Of a DNA stretch of 64,000 bases, positions 20,409 through 31,217 are shown in pieces. How positions within the stretch are numbered: the stretch's first letter is position 1; each line of letters opens with the position of its first letter. The stretch is from Rhizomys pruinosus (Eukaryota > Chordata > Mammalia > Rodentia > Spalacidae). Location: assembly GCA_009823505.1 (NCBI GenBank), contig VZQC01004693.1, positions 4,744,184-4,808,183 of the forward strand, given 5' to 3'. The notes beneath the pieces were generated by a model. It made no database searches. It was not told the origin of the DNA and worked only from the letters and a program-made list of their open reading frames with translations. A program made the translations under genes and the position numbers.

Positions 20409-21381
20409 GAGTAGCTAGCACAGCTTACCATCTCTTTGCAGATGGATTGACTCCCATTTCTGGGGTGCTATGAGGTGCATGAACTGGGGGTGGGGTGTCC
20501 AACCAGCCTGTGGTGCTGCTGAGACACAAAAGACTGTCTACAGTGGAGTCTCCAGGGACCAAGGGGGATAAAAAGAGAGCTTTGTGGGTGGAAGGATCTA
20601 GGTGAACATTGCAGTGAGGTGGCATGAACTCGTAGGATTGGGGCCAGACAGGTCCACTGACAGAACAGGAAGGCCAGCAGCCATGAGGCTACAGACCCGG
20701 CTTCATCAGGGCCAGAGCTCCTGTTTGCTATGAACCCTCTTCCCTGGGGGGTCGAATGGCTTTCTACCTGAGTCGTTAAAGCTGACATGGCGATCTCTTC
20801 CCTGAAGACACTCTGAGCAGAGCTTTCATGAGGGACACAGGGGCTGCAGATGCGATTCAATGCTGGCAAGGACATCTGTGACTGAGGCCTGGGGGTTGGG
20901 CAGGACGATGGGGGTGGGATGTAGCCACTGTCCTTGGGGGACTGAGGCTGAGGTAGACATTCAGCTTGCCCTAGAGCAACACCTTTTAAATCTGAGGACC
21001 ACAGAGTAAAAGAAAAATCAATTTCCAATTACTTTTAAGCCCAAGGCTACATGGGAATATAAACGAGAATGTTGAGGAATCCTGGGCTCTGGAACATCTG
21101 ACTGGTGTGACCTTAGTCAAGGTGGCCTCCCCCTCCCCCCACTCCAGGACTCTGCAAAGGACAGGCTGGACGTGCCATAGCCTATGTATTTCTGTGAGCT
21201 CTTGGTTTCCGTTGGTGCACCATTGAACTTGCAATGAGCACCCAGGCTGGCAAGAAGGGTGGGAATACGAAGGGTGTGGACCTTCTCGCCTGCTGTCCCT
21301 ACAGTACTATGTACAGCTGAGTCCTGCTGGTCACTGCCTGACTTTGAAGAAACAACATTTGGTTTGGACTGTGCTAGGGCT

Positions 21382-21382
<1 letters not shown>
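20409..21382. other. No gene seen
   Basis: Unique-looking sequence. The minus frame 20468-21028 (186 codons) shows no known domain. Confidence 0.43.

Positions 21383-21421
<39 letters not shown>
21383..21421. repeat. (GT)n microsatellite
   Basis: About 19 GT units, uninterrupted. Confidence 0.98.
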
Positions 21422-21524
21422 GCCCACAGATGCCACCCCAGTTACCCATCCAATTTTCCTAAGACCTTGCAAAGCTCAAACTTACCTGATGTCCCCCTCT
21501 CCCCAGCCTGTACCTGAGGACAGG

Positions 21525-21576
21525 CATCTGCATCTCGCTGACACTCTTGGCATCTGCATCTCGCTGACACTCTTGG
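21525..21576. repeat. 26-bp direct tandem duplication
   Basis: CATCTGCATCTCGCTGACAC plus TCTTGG occurs twice, at 21525 and 21551, without differences. Confidence 0.93.
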
Positions 21577-22319
21577 CTGGTGACCCCTCCACCGCCAGTC
21601 TCAGCTCTCATCTGCTTAAGTGTCCACACAGCAGCTGGCCCTGGGCCTCACAGGTGTAGATCTGCATTCTAGTGGAAGCCACACCCACCCTCTGGCCCTC
21701 CACAGAGTGCTGGCTCTGCTATGAGGCTCCCTACTTCTCCAGACCCCATGACACTGCTACCCACGGCTGGCTGGCGATGGGCCACTTGGAGGGTAGCAGT
21801 GAGATCTGACGTGTCCCCAGGAGAAGTCAAGCTGTGCATGTGGTGGCTTTGCCAGGTACAGGAAAAGCCCAGGAAGCAACTCTCTGAAGGACCCTTTCAG
21901 TGACACCCAGGCCCTGCCTGCCTTCCCAGGAACCAGCCTCACTGGAACTGCAATCGAGGGAAGCTCTCATCTCTCAGAAGCTTTGTTCTCATGCTGACTC
22001 TGCAGGAGCCTCCTTCCCCACAGGGCCTCCCCAAGCGTGGCCTACCTGAAGGGCCAAGGGAGTGGATGCGTTCCAGACCTAGGTGGTGGATGGATGGCAG
22101 GACACAGGTGCCACCCTCTGAGGCATCCACATCCTTGTGCACTCTGCAGAGGTGACAGGAATGGGCATTTTTCCAGTGTGGGGCCATCTGAGATGAGGAG
22201 ACTAGGACAAGAGGCCCCCAGGCTCTCTTCCTCATGGGAAGTCAGACAACAGACAACTGAACCAACGTGAAAATGTGTGAAGGAAAAGATTGCTCTGATT
22301 TCCTGTATCACCAGGCCAT
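21577..22319. other. No gene seen
   Basis: GC-rich unique-looking sequence, no recognised repeat or frame. Confidence 0.43.
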
Positions 22320-22498
22320 CAACACACAGAAACACAGTCATGCACATAGCACAAACACACAATACACACACAATAGAGAGACAGATGTGAACAAAGCACA
22401 CACAGATGAGCACACACACACACATACAGATGATCACACAGATATACGCATAGTCAAGCAAATATGCACACAAATAGACTCAGACGTGCAGACACATA
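22320..22498. repeat. CA-rich degenerate microsatellite
   Basis: Irregular CACACA, GATCACACA and CAGATACA units over about 180 bp. Confidence 0.85.
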
Positions 22499-22967
22499 CC
22501 CATCCTCCACTGCTCCAGTCCATTCCCCAGCCAGTCCTCACGGGCAACCCCCCTGTGCTGCATCCTTTTGCTCTGGGCCTGGAGATCCTATGGAACACAT
22601 CCAGCACCAGGATGCCCATGGTGTGACGACAGGGTCAGCTCCTGCCTTTTTTTTCCACGTCCTCCACTGCCCGGGTCTCTGAGTCCCACTGTCTCGTGCT
22701 GCTCTGCAGGGCAGGCCGGCTCACTGACAGCTAGCTGCAATGTGCCATGCCAACCAGATCAGGAGAACTGGGGAAGCAGTTCCTTGGCATTCCCCCTCCT
22801 CCTTCCCGTCCCAGGGTGACTGACTGGTGGAGTCACACAGGTCAGCAGAGCCCAACAACTTCCAAAGCTGCTCTCCAAAGCTGCTCTCCAAAGCGAGCAG
22901 AAGCCTGCACTGGTTACGTTACCAGGAGTGATTACAGATTGGATCCACTCCCCATCGAATTCCAGTG
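22499..22967. other. No gene seen; small 13-bp tandem repeat
   Basis: Unique-looking sequence. CCAAAGCTGCTCT is repeated about 2.5 times at 22862-22895. Confidence 0.45.
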
Positions 22968-23839
22968 ATGTTCTTCACTGAACTAGAGAAAACAACCAAA
23001 AAGTCATATGGAAATAGAACAATAACAAAAAGCCCTATAAATAGCCAAAACAATCTAAGGAGAAAGAACAGAACTGCAGGTGTCATAACACCTGACCTCA
23101 GATTACTGTACAGAGCCCGAATGACAACCAGCATGAGCCAGCTCAAAGTCAGACAGGTAGACCACAGGGACAGAACGGAGGACATAGAAATAAGCCCATG
23201 TGACCACGGCATTAAAATTTGACCAAAATGTCAGCTATTCAACAAATGGTGCTTGCAAAACTGGCTATCCCCTTAGATCCATTCCTCTCTCCTTTCACAA
23301 AAATCAATTCAAAGTGGATTAAAGACCTTCATTCAAAACCCGAAGCAGTGGAACTGCCAGAGGAAAGTGTAGGGAATATATTTCAAGATGTCAGTATAGG
23401 CGAATCCCTTCTGAACATTAATGGCCCAGGAAACAGTCCCAATATTTAACAAATGGGACTGCATGGAATTAAAAAGTTTCTGAGCAGCAAAGGAAATTAC
23501 TGGTAAAGCAAGCAGACAGCCCACAGAATGAGAGAAATTGACAGATATACTTCAGACAGGGGCTCACATGAAGAACTTATAAAAAACTGCCAAAATTTAA
23601 CCCCTCAAACCCACAGAAACCAAAGTGCCAGTCAATAAATGAGCTATTGAAATGAACAGGAATTTCTCAAGAGAAGAAAGACCAGTGGCGTTTGTGATTT
23701 AGACAGGACTGGACATGTCCAGGGTGCTGGCCATAGACCCATAAGTCCTTTAAAAGGTGCTCAGCATCTTCAGCCACAAGGAAAGTGCAAATTAAAACTA
23801 CTTTGAGAATCTACCTCATCTCAGTTAGAACAATTGTCA

Positions 23840-24001
23840 AGCTGGGCGTGGTGGCGCATGCCTTTAATCCTAGCACTTGGGAGGCAGAGGCAGGCGGATC
23901 TTTGTGAGTTCAAGGCCAGCCTGGTCTACAGAGCGAGTTCCAGGACAGCTGGGGCTACAGGGAGACCCTGTCTCGAAAAGACAAAAAAGAAAAAAAAAAA
24001 A
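23840..24001 (+). mobile_element. B1 SINE inside the L1
   Basis: Near-complete forward B1 (AGCTGGGCGTGGTGGCGCAT start, AGACCCTGTCTCGAAAAGAC, A-rich tail). AGAACAATTGTCA flanks it at 23827-23839 and 24002-24014. Confidence 0.95.
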
Positions 24002-24447
24002 AGAACAATTGTCATAAAAAATAAAACCTGATACCAAATTCTGGCAGTCCGGGAAAAGAGAAACCTTATTGATTTGGGTAGTAGTTTCAATCTGTGCAGC
24101 CATTATGGAAATCGGTGTGGAAATTTTTCAAAATTTAAAATAGAATTACCACATGGCCCAGTTATGGAACTCCTTGGCATATACTCAAAGGACTTTATAT
24201 CCTTCTACAGAGATACCTGCTCGTCCATGTTATTGCTGATCTATTCACAATAGCCAGGAAGTATAATCATCCCAGATACTTGCTGACAGATGAATGGATA
24301 ACGAAGATGTGGTACACACACAATGGAATTTTGTTCAGCTATGGAAAGTGAGTTTATGAAATCTGCAAGAATGTGTATGAATCTGGAAAGATTATATTAA
24401 ACAAGGTGGCCCAGACTCAGAAAGCCACATATTCACTCTCATATGTG

Positions 24448-24457
24448 GATCTCACTT

Positions 24458-24489
<32 letters not shown>

Positions 24490-24714
24490 TATTTTAGTTT
24501 TTATTTTTGTTTTATGTGTATGAGTGTATTGCCTACATATGTGTAAGTGCACCTATGTTGTGCAATGCCCATGGAAGTCAGAAGAGGGAGTTGTATCTCC
24601 TGGAAGTGGAGTCATGGATGGTTGTTAGCTGCCATATGGGTGCTGGGAATGGAACCTGGCTCCTGTAAGAGCAGCCAGGTCTCTTAAGTTCCAAGTTCTC
24701 TCCTGCCCTGATCC
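24448..24714 (-). mobile_element. B3/B2 SINE with a TTTA-expanded tail
   Basis: Reverse copy whose tail has become (TTTA)n at 24456-24488. Body: GTGCACCTATGTTGTGCAAT, GAAGTCAGAAGAGGGAGTTG, GGTGCTGGGAATGGAACCTG, CTCTCCTGCCC. Confidence 0.82.
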
Positions 24715-24960
24715 TAAACTTTAATCTCTATATGTATGCATATAAATGGGTGTGAGTTTGGCTATATGATGTGAAAGTAGAAAGGAGATCATGGGAGGCA
24801 GAAGGGGCATTCAGGAGGGGGAGGGGAAAGGGCTCACAAACAGAAGGGCAATTAGGCGGGGTGGGGAGATGAGGGGAGAAAGTGACAAAAAACAAATTTT
24901 GTTTGAAAATGTCATAGTGAAACTTAAAACATTTCATGTGTATTAAAAATACATTTTAAG

Positions 24961-25132
24961 GCCGGGCATGGTGGCGCACACCTTTAATCCTAGCATGCGG
25001 CAGAGGCAGGCGGATCTTTGTGAGTTCAAGGCCAGGCTGGTATACAGAGTGAGCTCCAGGACAGCTGGGGCTACAGGGAGACCTTGTCTTGAAAAGACCA
25101 AACAAACAAACAAACAAACAAACAAAAAACCG
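24961..25132 (+). mobile_element. B1 SINE with (CAAA)n tail
   Basis: GCCGGGCATGGTGGCGCACA start and TGTCTTGAAAAGACCAAACAAAC tail. AATACATTTTAAG (24948-24960) and AATACTTTTTAAG (25133-25145) look like a target-site duplication with one change. It lies at the end of the L1 3' UTR. Confidence 0.92.
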
Positions 25133-25145
25133 AATACTTTTTAAG

Positions 25146-25514
25146 AAAAGAAGCCTGGACAGAGGGCCAGAGGAAAGTCTTGGACACTTCACAGGCCACT
25201 GAGAAATTTTCTGATTTGTTGACAGGGAGATGTCATTCCTCATCCACAAAGTGGTACCCAGAAAACACAGGCACTCTCCTACCTGTTGCTGCCCTTCCTC
25301 TCCTGTCCTCCTTGCTGGGACCAGGGCCTGCATCCTGTGGCTACCTAGATGCATTCTAGGCAGAAGGATGTCACCTTGCAGAAGTGCCACTGAGTCTGCA
25401 CATGTTGGGTGGTGTCCTGACTCTGCTACAAGAGGCAGAAGTGTGTTCTTTGACTCCCCTCTTCCCCTGAGGGGGTCATGTCATCTTTCTTATAATAAAC
25501 TAAAAATCTACATA
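25146..25514. other. No gene seen
   Basis: Unique-looking sequence; no recognised frame or repeat. Confidence 0.45.
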
Positions 25515-25515
25515 G

Positions 25516-25584
25516 CAAGTTCCAGGCCAGCTAGGGCTACAGGGAGACCTGTCTCAAAAACACCAAATATATATATATATATAA
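25516..25584 (+). mobile_element. B1 3' fragment followed by (AT)n
   Basis: AAGTTCCAGGCCAGCTAGGG and ACCTGTCTCAAAAACACCAAA are the last 45 bp of a forward B1, ending in about nine AT units. Confidence 0.62.
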
Positions 25585-25642
25585 GTAACCAGTGGAGGAG
25601 ACAGTTATATCTGTAAAAAACAAAGGCATTTCTCTGTGTGCT

Positions 25643-25669
25643 TGTGTGTGTGTGTGTGTGTGTGTGTGT
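25643..25669. repeat. (GT)n microsatellite
   Basis: About 13 GT units. Confidence 0.95.
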
Positions 25670-26520
25670 ACACACATGCACAGCAGGAAGCCCAGACATC
25701 ATCAACCTTGGTGGTCATTGCTCAGGCATTGTCCACCTTGCTGTTTGGAGGAGACAGGGTTTCTGGGGCCTGGGTAGCCTATTCCAGACCTCTTGTGTTC
25801 CTGTCCTTTGGGGACAGCAGCTCTTTCCCAGGTCTCTCTTGGCTGCATGAAGTCAGATCCACACTCTAGATCTATGATGCTGCTCTGCACTGAGGACCTG
25901 CCACTGTCCCCCCACATGCAGGGATCTGCTGCTTCTGCCTCAGGTCCTCAGGTGTGTGCCCATTCTACTGCCTGTCAGCTTTAGGCTCCCTCCCTTGACA
26001 TCCCTGGAATATGTTGGTGAGGGAGCTGACCGTGCACAGAGGACAGTGATTCAGAGGCTGTTCAGACTTGAGGAGGAGTCACTGGTACATGACGCTTTGT
26101 GGATAGGAAACACTGAGACGTGGACCTTTGTTCAGACACCATCCTCGAGAGCTGAGTTTCTGGGTAACAGGGTTGGCTGATACCAGGACAGGAAGGACAC
26201 TGCTCCAGTAACCACAGTGCCTGCTGACGCCATCCTCTGGGCTGGGTCAGCTCTGTGGGTTGGATTCCAGCTCCTCCCATAGGAAGAGCCAGCTGGCAGC
26301 CTGGGCTGGGTAGGGGACATTGCCAGGAATCATGGGCAGGGGCCACTGCCCTGCAATGGCCACCAGGGCTGGGGAAGGGGAGGACAAGAGCCTACAGATT
26401 GCCTCATCTTGGGCATGGGATCTTCCCACCACATCGCTCTCCCAAAGTCCCACCCTGGAGAAGGGGATGCTTGATTGCCAGGAGCAGCTCACAGACTCTT
26501 TCTGTCTCAGCACCTCTTCT
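25670..26520. other. No gene seen
   Basis: GC-rich unique-looking sequence with short frames only. Confidence 0.43.
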
Positions 26521-26651
26521 GTGTTAGGACATTCTAACCAAAGCTGCGTAAGGGAGAAAAGGTTGATTTTGGTTTCTAATTCCATCATCATGGTTGGGAA
26601 GGCATGGTGGCAGGAGCGGAAGCCAGCTCTTCACCCTGCATTGGCAGTGAG

Positions 26652-26725
<74 letters not shown>

Positions 26726-26884
26726 AGAAGACAGGAAGTGGGGCTGGAAAATAAAACATCAATGCCCACCCCCGGTGCTTTCCTGCAGCAAGGGTCTACC
26801 TTCTAAGGGTCTACAGCCTTCACTAACCGTACCACCAGCTGGGGACTGAGTGTTCAAACCCAAATGTATGGGGGACTCTTCACA
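26521..26884 (-). mobile_element. MaLR-type LTR (ORR1-like), reverse, with a GA expansion inside
   Basis: AGGACATTCTAACCAAAGCTG at the left, TGGTTGGGAAGGCATGGTGG, GGAAGTGGGGCTGG and GTATGGGGGACTCTTCAC at the right follow the complement of an ORR1-like LTR. The (GA)n at 26653-26723 replaces the short GAGAGAG that normally lies before GGAAGTGG. Confidence 0.55.
26653..26723. repeat. (GA)n microsatellite
   Basis: About 35 uninterrupted GA units. Confidence 0.98.
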
Positions 26885-26991
26885 TGCAAGCCATGCTTTC
26901 TGACTTCTCTCCTCCACCCTCAGTGCCAAGCCAGCCATCTTCCTCTTGGGACTTCTGAGTCTTCTCACTTTGAGCCACCAAGTTAAAATGA

Positions 26992-27175
26992 TTTGAATGA
27001 GAATGTCCCCCATAGGCTCCAGGTAGTTGTAGATTTTGTTCCAGTTGGTGGTGCCATTTGGGGAGGTTTGAGGAGGTGTGGCCTTGCTGTAGGATACAAC
27101 ATGGATGTACTCACATACATGCAAGCCTAATACTCATACACATAAAATAAAAATTGAAATAAATAAATCAAAAGA
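26992..27175 (+). mobile_element. MaLR LTR 5' fragment and a SINE tail
   Basis: TTTGAATGAGAATGTCCCCC and ATAGGCTCCAGG are the start of an ORR1-like LTR, and GAGGTTTGAGGAGGTGTGGCC follows. From about 27091 the sequence changes to a B3-like end (ACATACATGCAAGCC, AATACTCATACACATAAAAT). It lies head to head with the reverse LTR at 26521. Confidence 0.58.
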
Positions 27176-27269
27176 ATAAAGAAAAAGGGCACTAGGAAGT
27201 CATGCTGGAGCCAGGCATGGGCTGAAGGAGAGGCTCTCTTTGATAAGGAGAGTAGAGCCATGGAAAGGG

Positions 27270-27488
27270 GGGCTGGAGAGATGGCTCAGCAGTTAAGAGC
27301 ACTGGCTGTTCTTGCTGAAGACCCAGGTTTGAATCTCAGCACCCACATGGTGGCTAACAACTGTCCATAACTCCAGTTCTAGGGGATCTGATGCCCTCTT
27401 CTGTCCTCCATGGGCACTACACAATCTGGGTGCAGTCACATGCAAACATAACACTCATACACATAAAAAACAAACAAGCAAAAAACAA
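27270..27488 (+). mobile_element. B3/B2 SINE
   Basis: Forward, near complete: GGGCTGGAGAGATGGCTCAG, AGCACCCACATGGTGGCTAA, CTGATGCCCTCTTCTGTCCT, ending in an A-rich AAACAAACAAGC tail. Confidence 0.88.
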
Positions 27489-27624
27489 TGGAAAGACTAG
27501 CGTATTCAGGGCAGGACCACACCCAGCTAAGACTCCCACTTGTGAAGGAAAATATGGGAGGAGTTTTCTGCTCCTAGAAAACCATAGCATAGAAAATCTG
27601 CTAAGTGGATGAAGCAGGCCAGGC

Positions 27625-27662
27625 TCCATCCCAGGCTCCATCCCAGGCTCCACCCCAGGCTG
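27625..27662. repeat. 12-bp tandem repeat
   Basis: CCAGGCTCCATC is repeated about three times, ending in CCACCCCAGGCTGG. Confidence 0.85.
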
Positions 27663-27779
27663 GCAGCTGCACTAGGCAGTGTTCTTCACATGGTGCTGAC
27701 TTTAGAAGCATGAAAGACGCAAGTGTGACCAAGTCATTGGCTCTTCCCACGGAGGTCAGGCAGTGAACAGCAGTGATGT

Positions 27780-28305
27780 CCCTGCATGAAGAAGGTCCTG
27801 ACGGGCCGCTGCAGGAAGCTGAAGCCTAGTTGGCAGTGGAGACCAGAAAATATTCAAGATGCCAGAGCCATGAGATGTCTTTCAAGGGGGAACTGTTTAT
27901 GGTGGTACCAGCCCAAGAGAGAGATGTATGTTACATGCGGCAAAGCTGGAGGGGCCGAGCCATCTAAGCCCTTTGAAAGTAAAGTCCCAGAACTGGGACA
28001 CGGAGCTGCTGGATTTGGTGTTTGCCCTGCTGGTTTTTGGTATTGTTTTGGTTCAGTATTTTCTCATTATGCCTTTTGGAGTGGGAATGTATATTCAGTT
28101 CCATTGTATGTTGGAAGTACATAGCTTGTCTTTGAATTTTACAGGGGCATACAATTAAGAGATTGCCTCGAGTTTCAGAAGAGACTTTGGACTCTGGACT
28201 TTGAATAGTATTGAGACTGGTAAAGACGATGGGACTTTTGAAGGGGAACTAAATACATTTTGTATTTTACATGGTCCTGAGCCTCTGGGGCCAGGGAGTG
28301 GAATG
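27780..28305 (+). mobile_element. MaLR internal sequence, 3' part
   Basis: GCTGGAGGGGCCGAGCCATC, AGAACTGGGACACGGAGCTGC, GGAATGTATATTCAGTTCCA, AGACTTTGGACTCTGGACTT and GGGGCCAGGGAGTGGAATGTG run in the order of the noncoding internal region just upstream of the 3' LTR in rodent MaLRs. No retroviral frame survives, as is normal for MaLRs. Confidence 0.55.
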
Positions 28306-28655
28306 TGGGTTTGAATGAGAATGTCCCCCATAGGCTCCGAGTATTTGGACACTTTGTCCCCATTTGGTGGAACTGTTTTGGCAGGTCTTAGGAGGCGGAG
28401 CTTTGCTGGGGGGGGCACGTCACTGGGGGGAGGGCTTTGAGAGCCTTTCAGCCTTGCCAGATTTCCAGTCACACTCTATTTCCTGTGCCTGCTTAAAGAT
28501 GTGTTTGTTTGGCTTTCTGCTCAGGCTGTCTCCTTCTGCCACACCCCCCTTGCCATTATGTACTCTAATCTCTCTGAAATTGCAAGCCAAATAATTCTTC
28601 CTTCTATAAGTTTCCTTGGTCATGGTGTTTTATCACGGCAACAGAGAAGCATGGA
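28306..28655 (+). mobile_element. MaLR LTR (ORR1-like), 3' LTR
   Basis: GTTTGAATGAGAATGTCCCC start, GAGGCGGAGCTTTGCTGG, CAAGCCAAATAATTCTTCC near the poly(A) site, and GGTCATGGTGTTTTATCACG end. It directly follows the internal segment, so this is the 3' end of a MaLR; no matching 5' LTR in the same orientation was identified. Confidence 0.65.
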
Positions 28656-29544
28656 AGCTCTAGCCTCCCCGGCCCAAATTTGAGGCTGGATATCTTTATG
28701 GACTTGACAGGTGTCTTGAATGATGGGCTCTCTGTCTTAGGGGGTGAAGTTAGGCTGTGGGGTGCTGAATTGGAGCCCCTCAGATCTGGATGCTAGGCAT
28801 CTTAGGGATTTGTGCCTGCCATTCCCAGAAGCTGTGGAGGGTATTCAGGTACAGCACAGAGCTTAGTTTACTCAAATTCCTACGCTGGTCTAGGTTGGAA
28901 CCCTTCAGATCCTGGGAGGACGACAGTGGTACTAAGGTTGCCCTGGAAGAAATAGAATAGTTCCCAGCACTGATGACTGCAGGGGGAACAGGCTGTGTAC
29001 ATAGGACAGGTGGGGGCCGGGCCTCTGGGACTTCTGCCCACAGCGGCTGACATCACATGACAGGTGCAGGGGATCGGCTCACACATCTGCGGGGCAAATG
29101 CTGCATTTTGATCTGCAGAAAGAACCACAGCTGGACAGTGCAGGGGTCACAGGAATGCGGAAGGTGGGGGCCAAGTTGGGAGAGGAGACTTTTTCTTGTG
29201 TTTTCCTCTCTGTCAATGTTGGTATCTCAGGAGCATCCAAAGTTTTCACTTAGGTGGGTCCATCCCTGGGACAGTATGTGTCCCAGCGGAGCACTACAGA
29301 GAATGTGTGGAGATGCAGGATGCGGGTGGCTTAGCTCCTCATTGGATGCTTCTTTCTAGCAGCCCCTTGGATGGCCAAGGTCCAGCCACCTACAAAGAGG
29401 GGCACAGATGCCTATACTTGCTGAGTATGAGGGTGGACTGTTGGGGCTGCAGTTTGGGGAGCCCCCAGTTGCCTGTAAGCATGTATTAATCTCTCTGTGT
29501 GTGTTTATTTACTTTTAATAAGATTTGTTCTCTGCTATATCTGA
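28656..29544. other. No gene seen
   Basis: Unique-looking sequence with short frames only. Confidence 0.43.
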
Positions 29545-29584
29545 GATTCTTCTTTTTTCTTTCTTTTTCTTCTTTCTTTCTTTC

Positions 29585-29644
<60 letters not shown>

Positions 29645-29709
29645 TCATCTATCTTTCTTTCTCTCTCTCTCTCTCTTTCTCCCTTTCTCTCTCCTTCCTT
29701 CCTTCCTTC

Positions 29710-29756
<47 letters not shown>

Positions 29757-29763
29757 TTCTTCT
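29545..29763. repeat. (CTTT)n/(CT)n pyrimidine tract
   Basis: About 215 bp almost purely C and T on the plus strand: CTTT units, a short CTCTCT segment, CCTT units, then CTTT again. It abuts the T-rich tail of the reverse B1 at 29764 and probably grew from that tail. Confidence 0.97.
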
Positions 29764-29915
29764 TTTGGTCTTTTTGAAACAGGGTCTCCCTGTAGCCCCA
29801 ACTGTCCTGGAACTCACTATGTAGATCAGGCTGACCTTGAATTCACAGAGATCCTCCTGCCTTTGCCCCCCAAGTGCTGGGATTAAAGGCATGTGCCACC
29901 ACACCAAACTGCCTT
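29764..29915 (-). mobile_element. B1 SINE
   Basis: Reverse B1: TTTTTGAAACAGGGTCTCCC, GGAACTCACTATGTAGATCA, GGATTAAAGGCATGTGCCAC. Confidence 0.88.
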
Positions 29916-30890
29916 TTATTTCTTTAACTAGTGGAAAAAATGAATTTGATCAAGACCCCTAGACAGTAATATTTTCACAAAAAGCAGACAAAGGCAGGGG
30001 CTTCTTGCAGCAACAGCAACGAGAAAACAGCTAAAAGGGTTCAGAGTCCTCAGGAGCTGAGGGCCCTGTGCTGGACCCCGAGATGCAGCACCGGAAGGCA
30101 GCTCGAGCTTCAGAGAATGCTTCCAGACAGTGGATGCATTGTAAAGGAGACAGTGGAGAAGTAGAGGTGACAGCATGAGAGGCCATGGCCACCAGAAACA
30201 GGAGTGAGACTGCAGGATGCTTCCAGAAGAGCTCAGGAGAGATGCCCAGGAAATGAGGGTCTACTGATAACCACAGTTCAGAGCTGTAAGTGGCACTAGG
30301 TGTTGGCGCTATAAGCTCTGGGCAGTGGCTTTGGCCTTGAGCCCCAGCTCTGAAAGCTTGGAGTCCTGAGCTGCTGGTTCTTGGAGCTAAAAGCCTCTTT
30401 GGAAACTTAGCTCATGTCTCCGAAATACAGAGCTGTCTCCTCACCTCTCGGCAACTTCTATCCAGATAGAGCAAACCACCTTTAGTGAGCTATCTGTGAC
30501 ACCACCAAGTGGCCTTCTGTGGTGGCTCAGCTGGTGAGTTGCTGGGCACTTGCTATGAGTCTACCTAGAGTCTAAAACAGTGCTCAGAGGCATCTGATGC
30601 TGGGTGGACACACCAGTTATCACCCTGTAGAATACGGGATGCCCCATTCACTGTGACAGGAGTCACTCAAGCATATGTGGGATTCTCATCAGTCCATGGA
30701 TGCTCCACCAGAACACTGGGACCCTGTCTGTCCCATCTGTGGTGAGGGAACACTACTACCTTTGTGGAGGTTCTGGGGTCCCCACCACAAGGCCAGTATG
30801 CATGAACCCAGACGCCAGCCTTACACTGGGCAGATCAAACTAAAGTGACTTCTTGCCTCCATCTCTTCATCTTCCAGACACAGGTATGTG
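29916..30890. other. No gene seen
   Basis: Unique-looking sequence, no recognised repeat; frames under 90 codons. Confidence 0.45.
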
Positions 30891-31180
30891 CTTCATTTGT
30901 GTATGATAAATGTGTTATGTGTGAATGTGCATCATGTGTATGCCATGTGTGTTGTGTTCACGTACACTGTTTGCCATGTGTGGTCTGTGTGAGTCATGTG
31001 GATGACATGTGCATACAGCATGTTGTGTGCATGCATGTACTGTAATGTGTGTTCATGTGCATCATATATATGTATACTTATTTGTCATGTGTTCATGTAC
31101 AACTCGTGTGTTGTGTGTGTACATCCTGTGTGTACATGTCTGTCATGTGTATGATATGTGTGTGAACACTGTGTGGGGTA

Positions 31181-31214
<34 letters not shown>
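30891..31214. repeat. TG-rich degenerate minisatellite ending in (TG)n
   Basis: Irregular units of the type TGTGTNCATGT and TCATGTGTATG over about 290 bp, ending in about 15 perfect TG units at 31183-31214. Confidence 0.88.

Positions 31215-31217
<3 letters not shown>

Larger units (their letters stand above)
22968..24958 (+). mobile_element. LINE-1 3' end: end of ORF2 and 3' UTR, with later SINE insertions
   Basis: From 22968 the sequence follows the 3' third of L1 ORF2 (reverse transcriptase/endonuclease protein): AATAGCCAAAACAATCTAAG, GACAGGTAGACCACAGGGAC, and a frame at 23219-23449 with KINSKWIKDLHSKPEAVEL and EESVGNIFQDVSIGESLLN, close to the ORF2 C-terminal region. It continues to about 24447 with GGAACTCCTTGGCATATACT and GATGAATGGATAACGAAGATG. 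Numerous stops and frameshifts show it is dead. The 3' UTR with a purine-rich stretch (24770-24890) and GAAAATGTCATAGTGAAAC resumes at 24715. A B1 (23840-24001) and a B3 (24448-24714) are inserted. Everything 5' of the last part of ORF2 is missing, which is the usual 5' truncation. Confidence 0.85.

Noticed and set aside
26604..26849. Arg/Glu repeat open frame
   Set aside because: Translation of the (GA)n microsatellite.
29499..29824. Phe/Leu/Ser-rich membrane-like peptide
   Set aside because: Translation of the CTTT tract and the adjoining B1.
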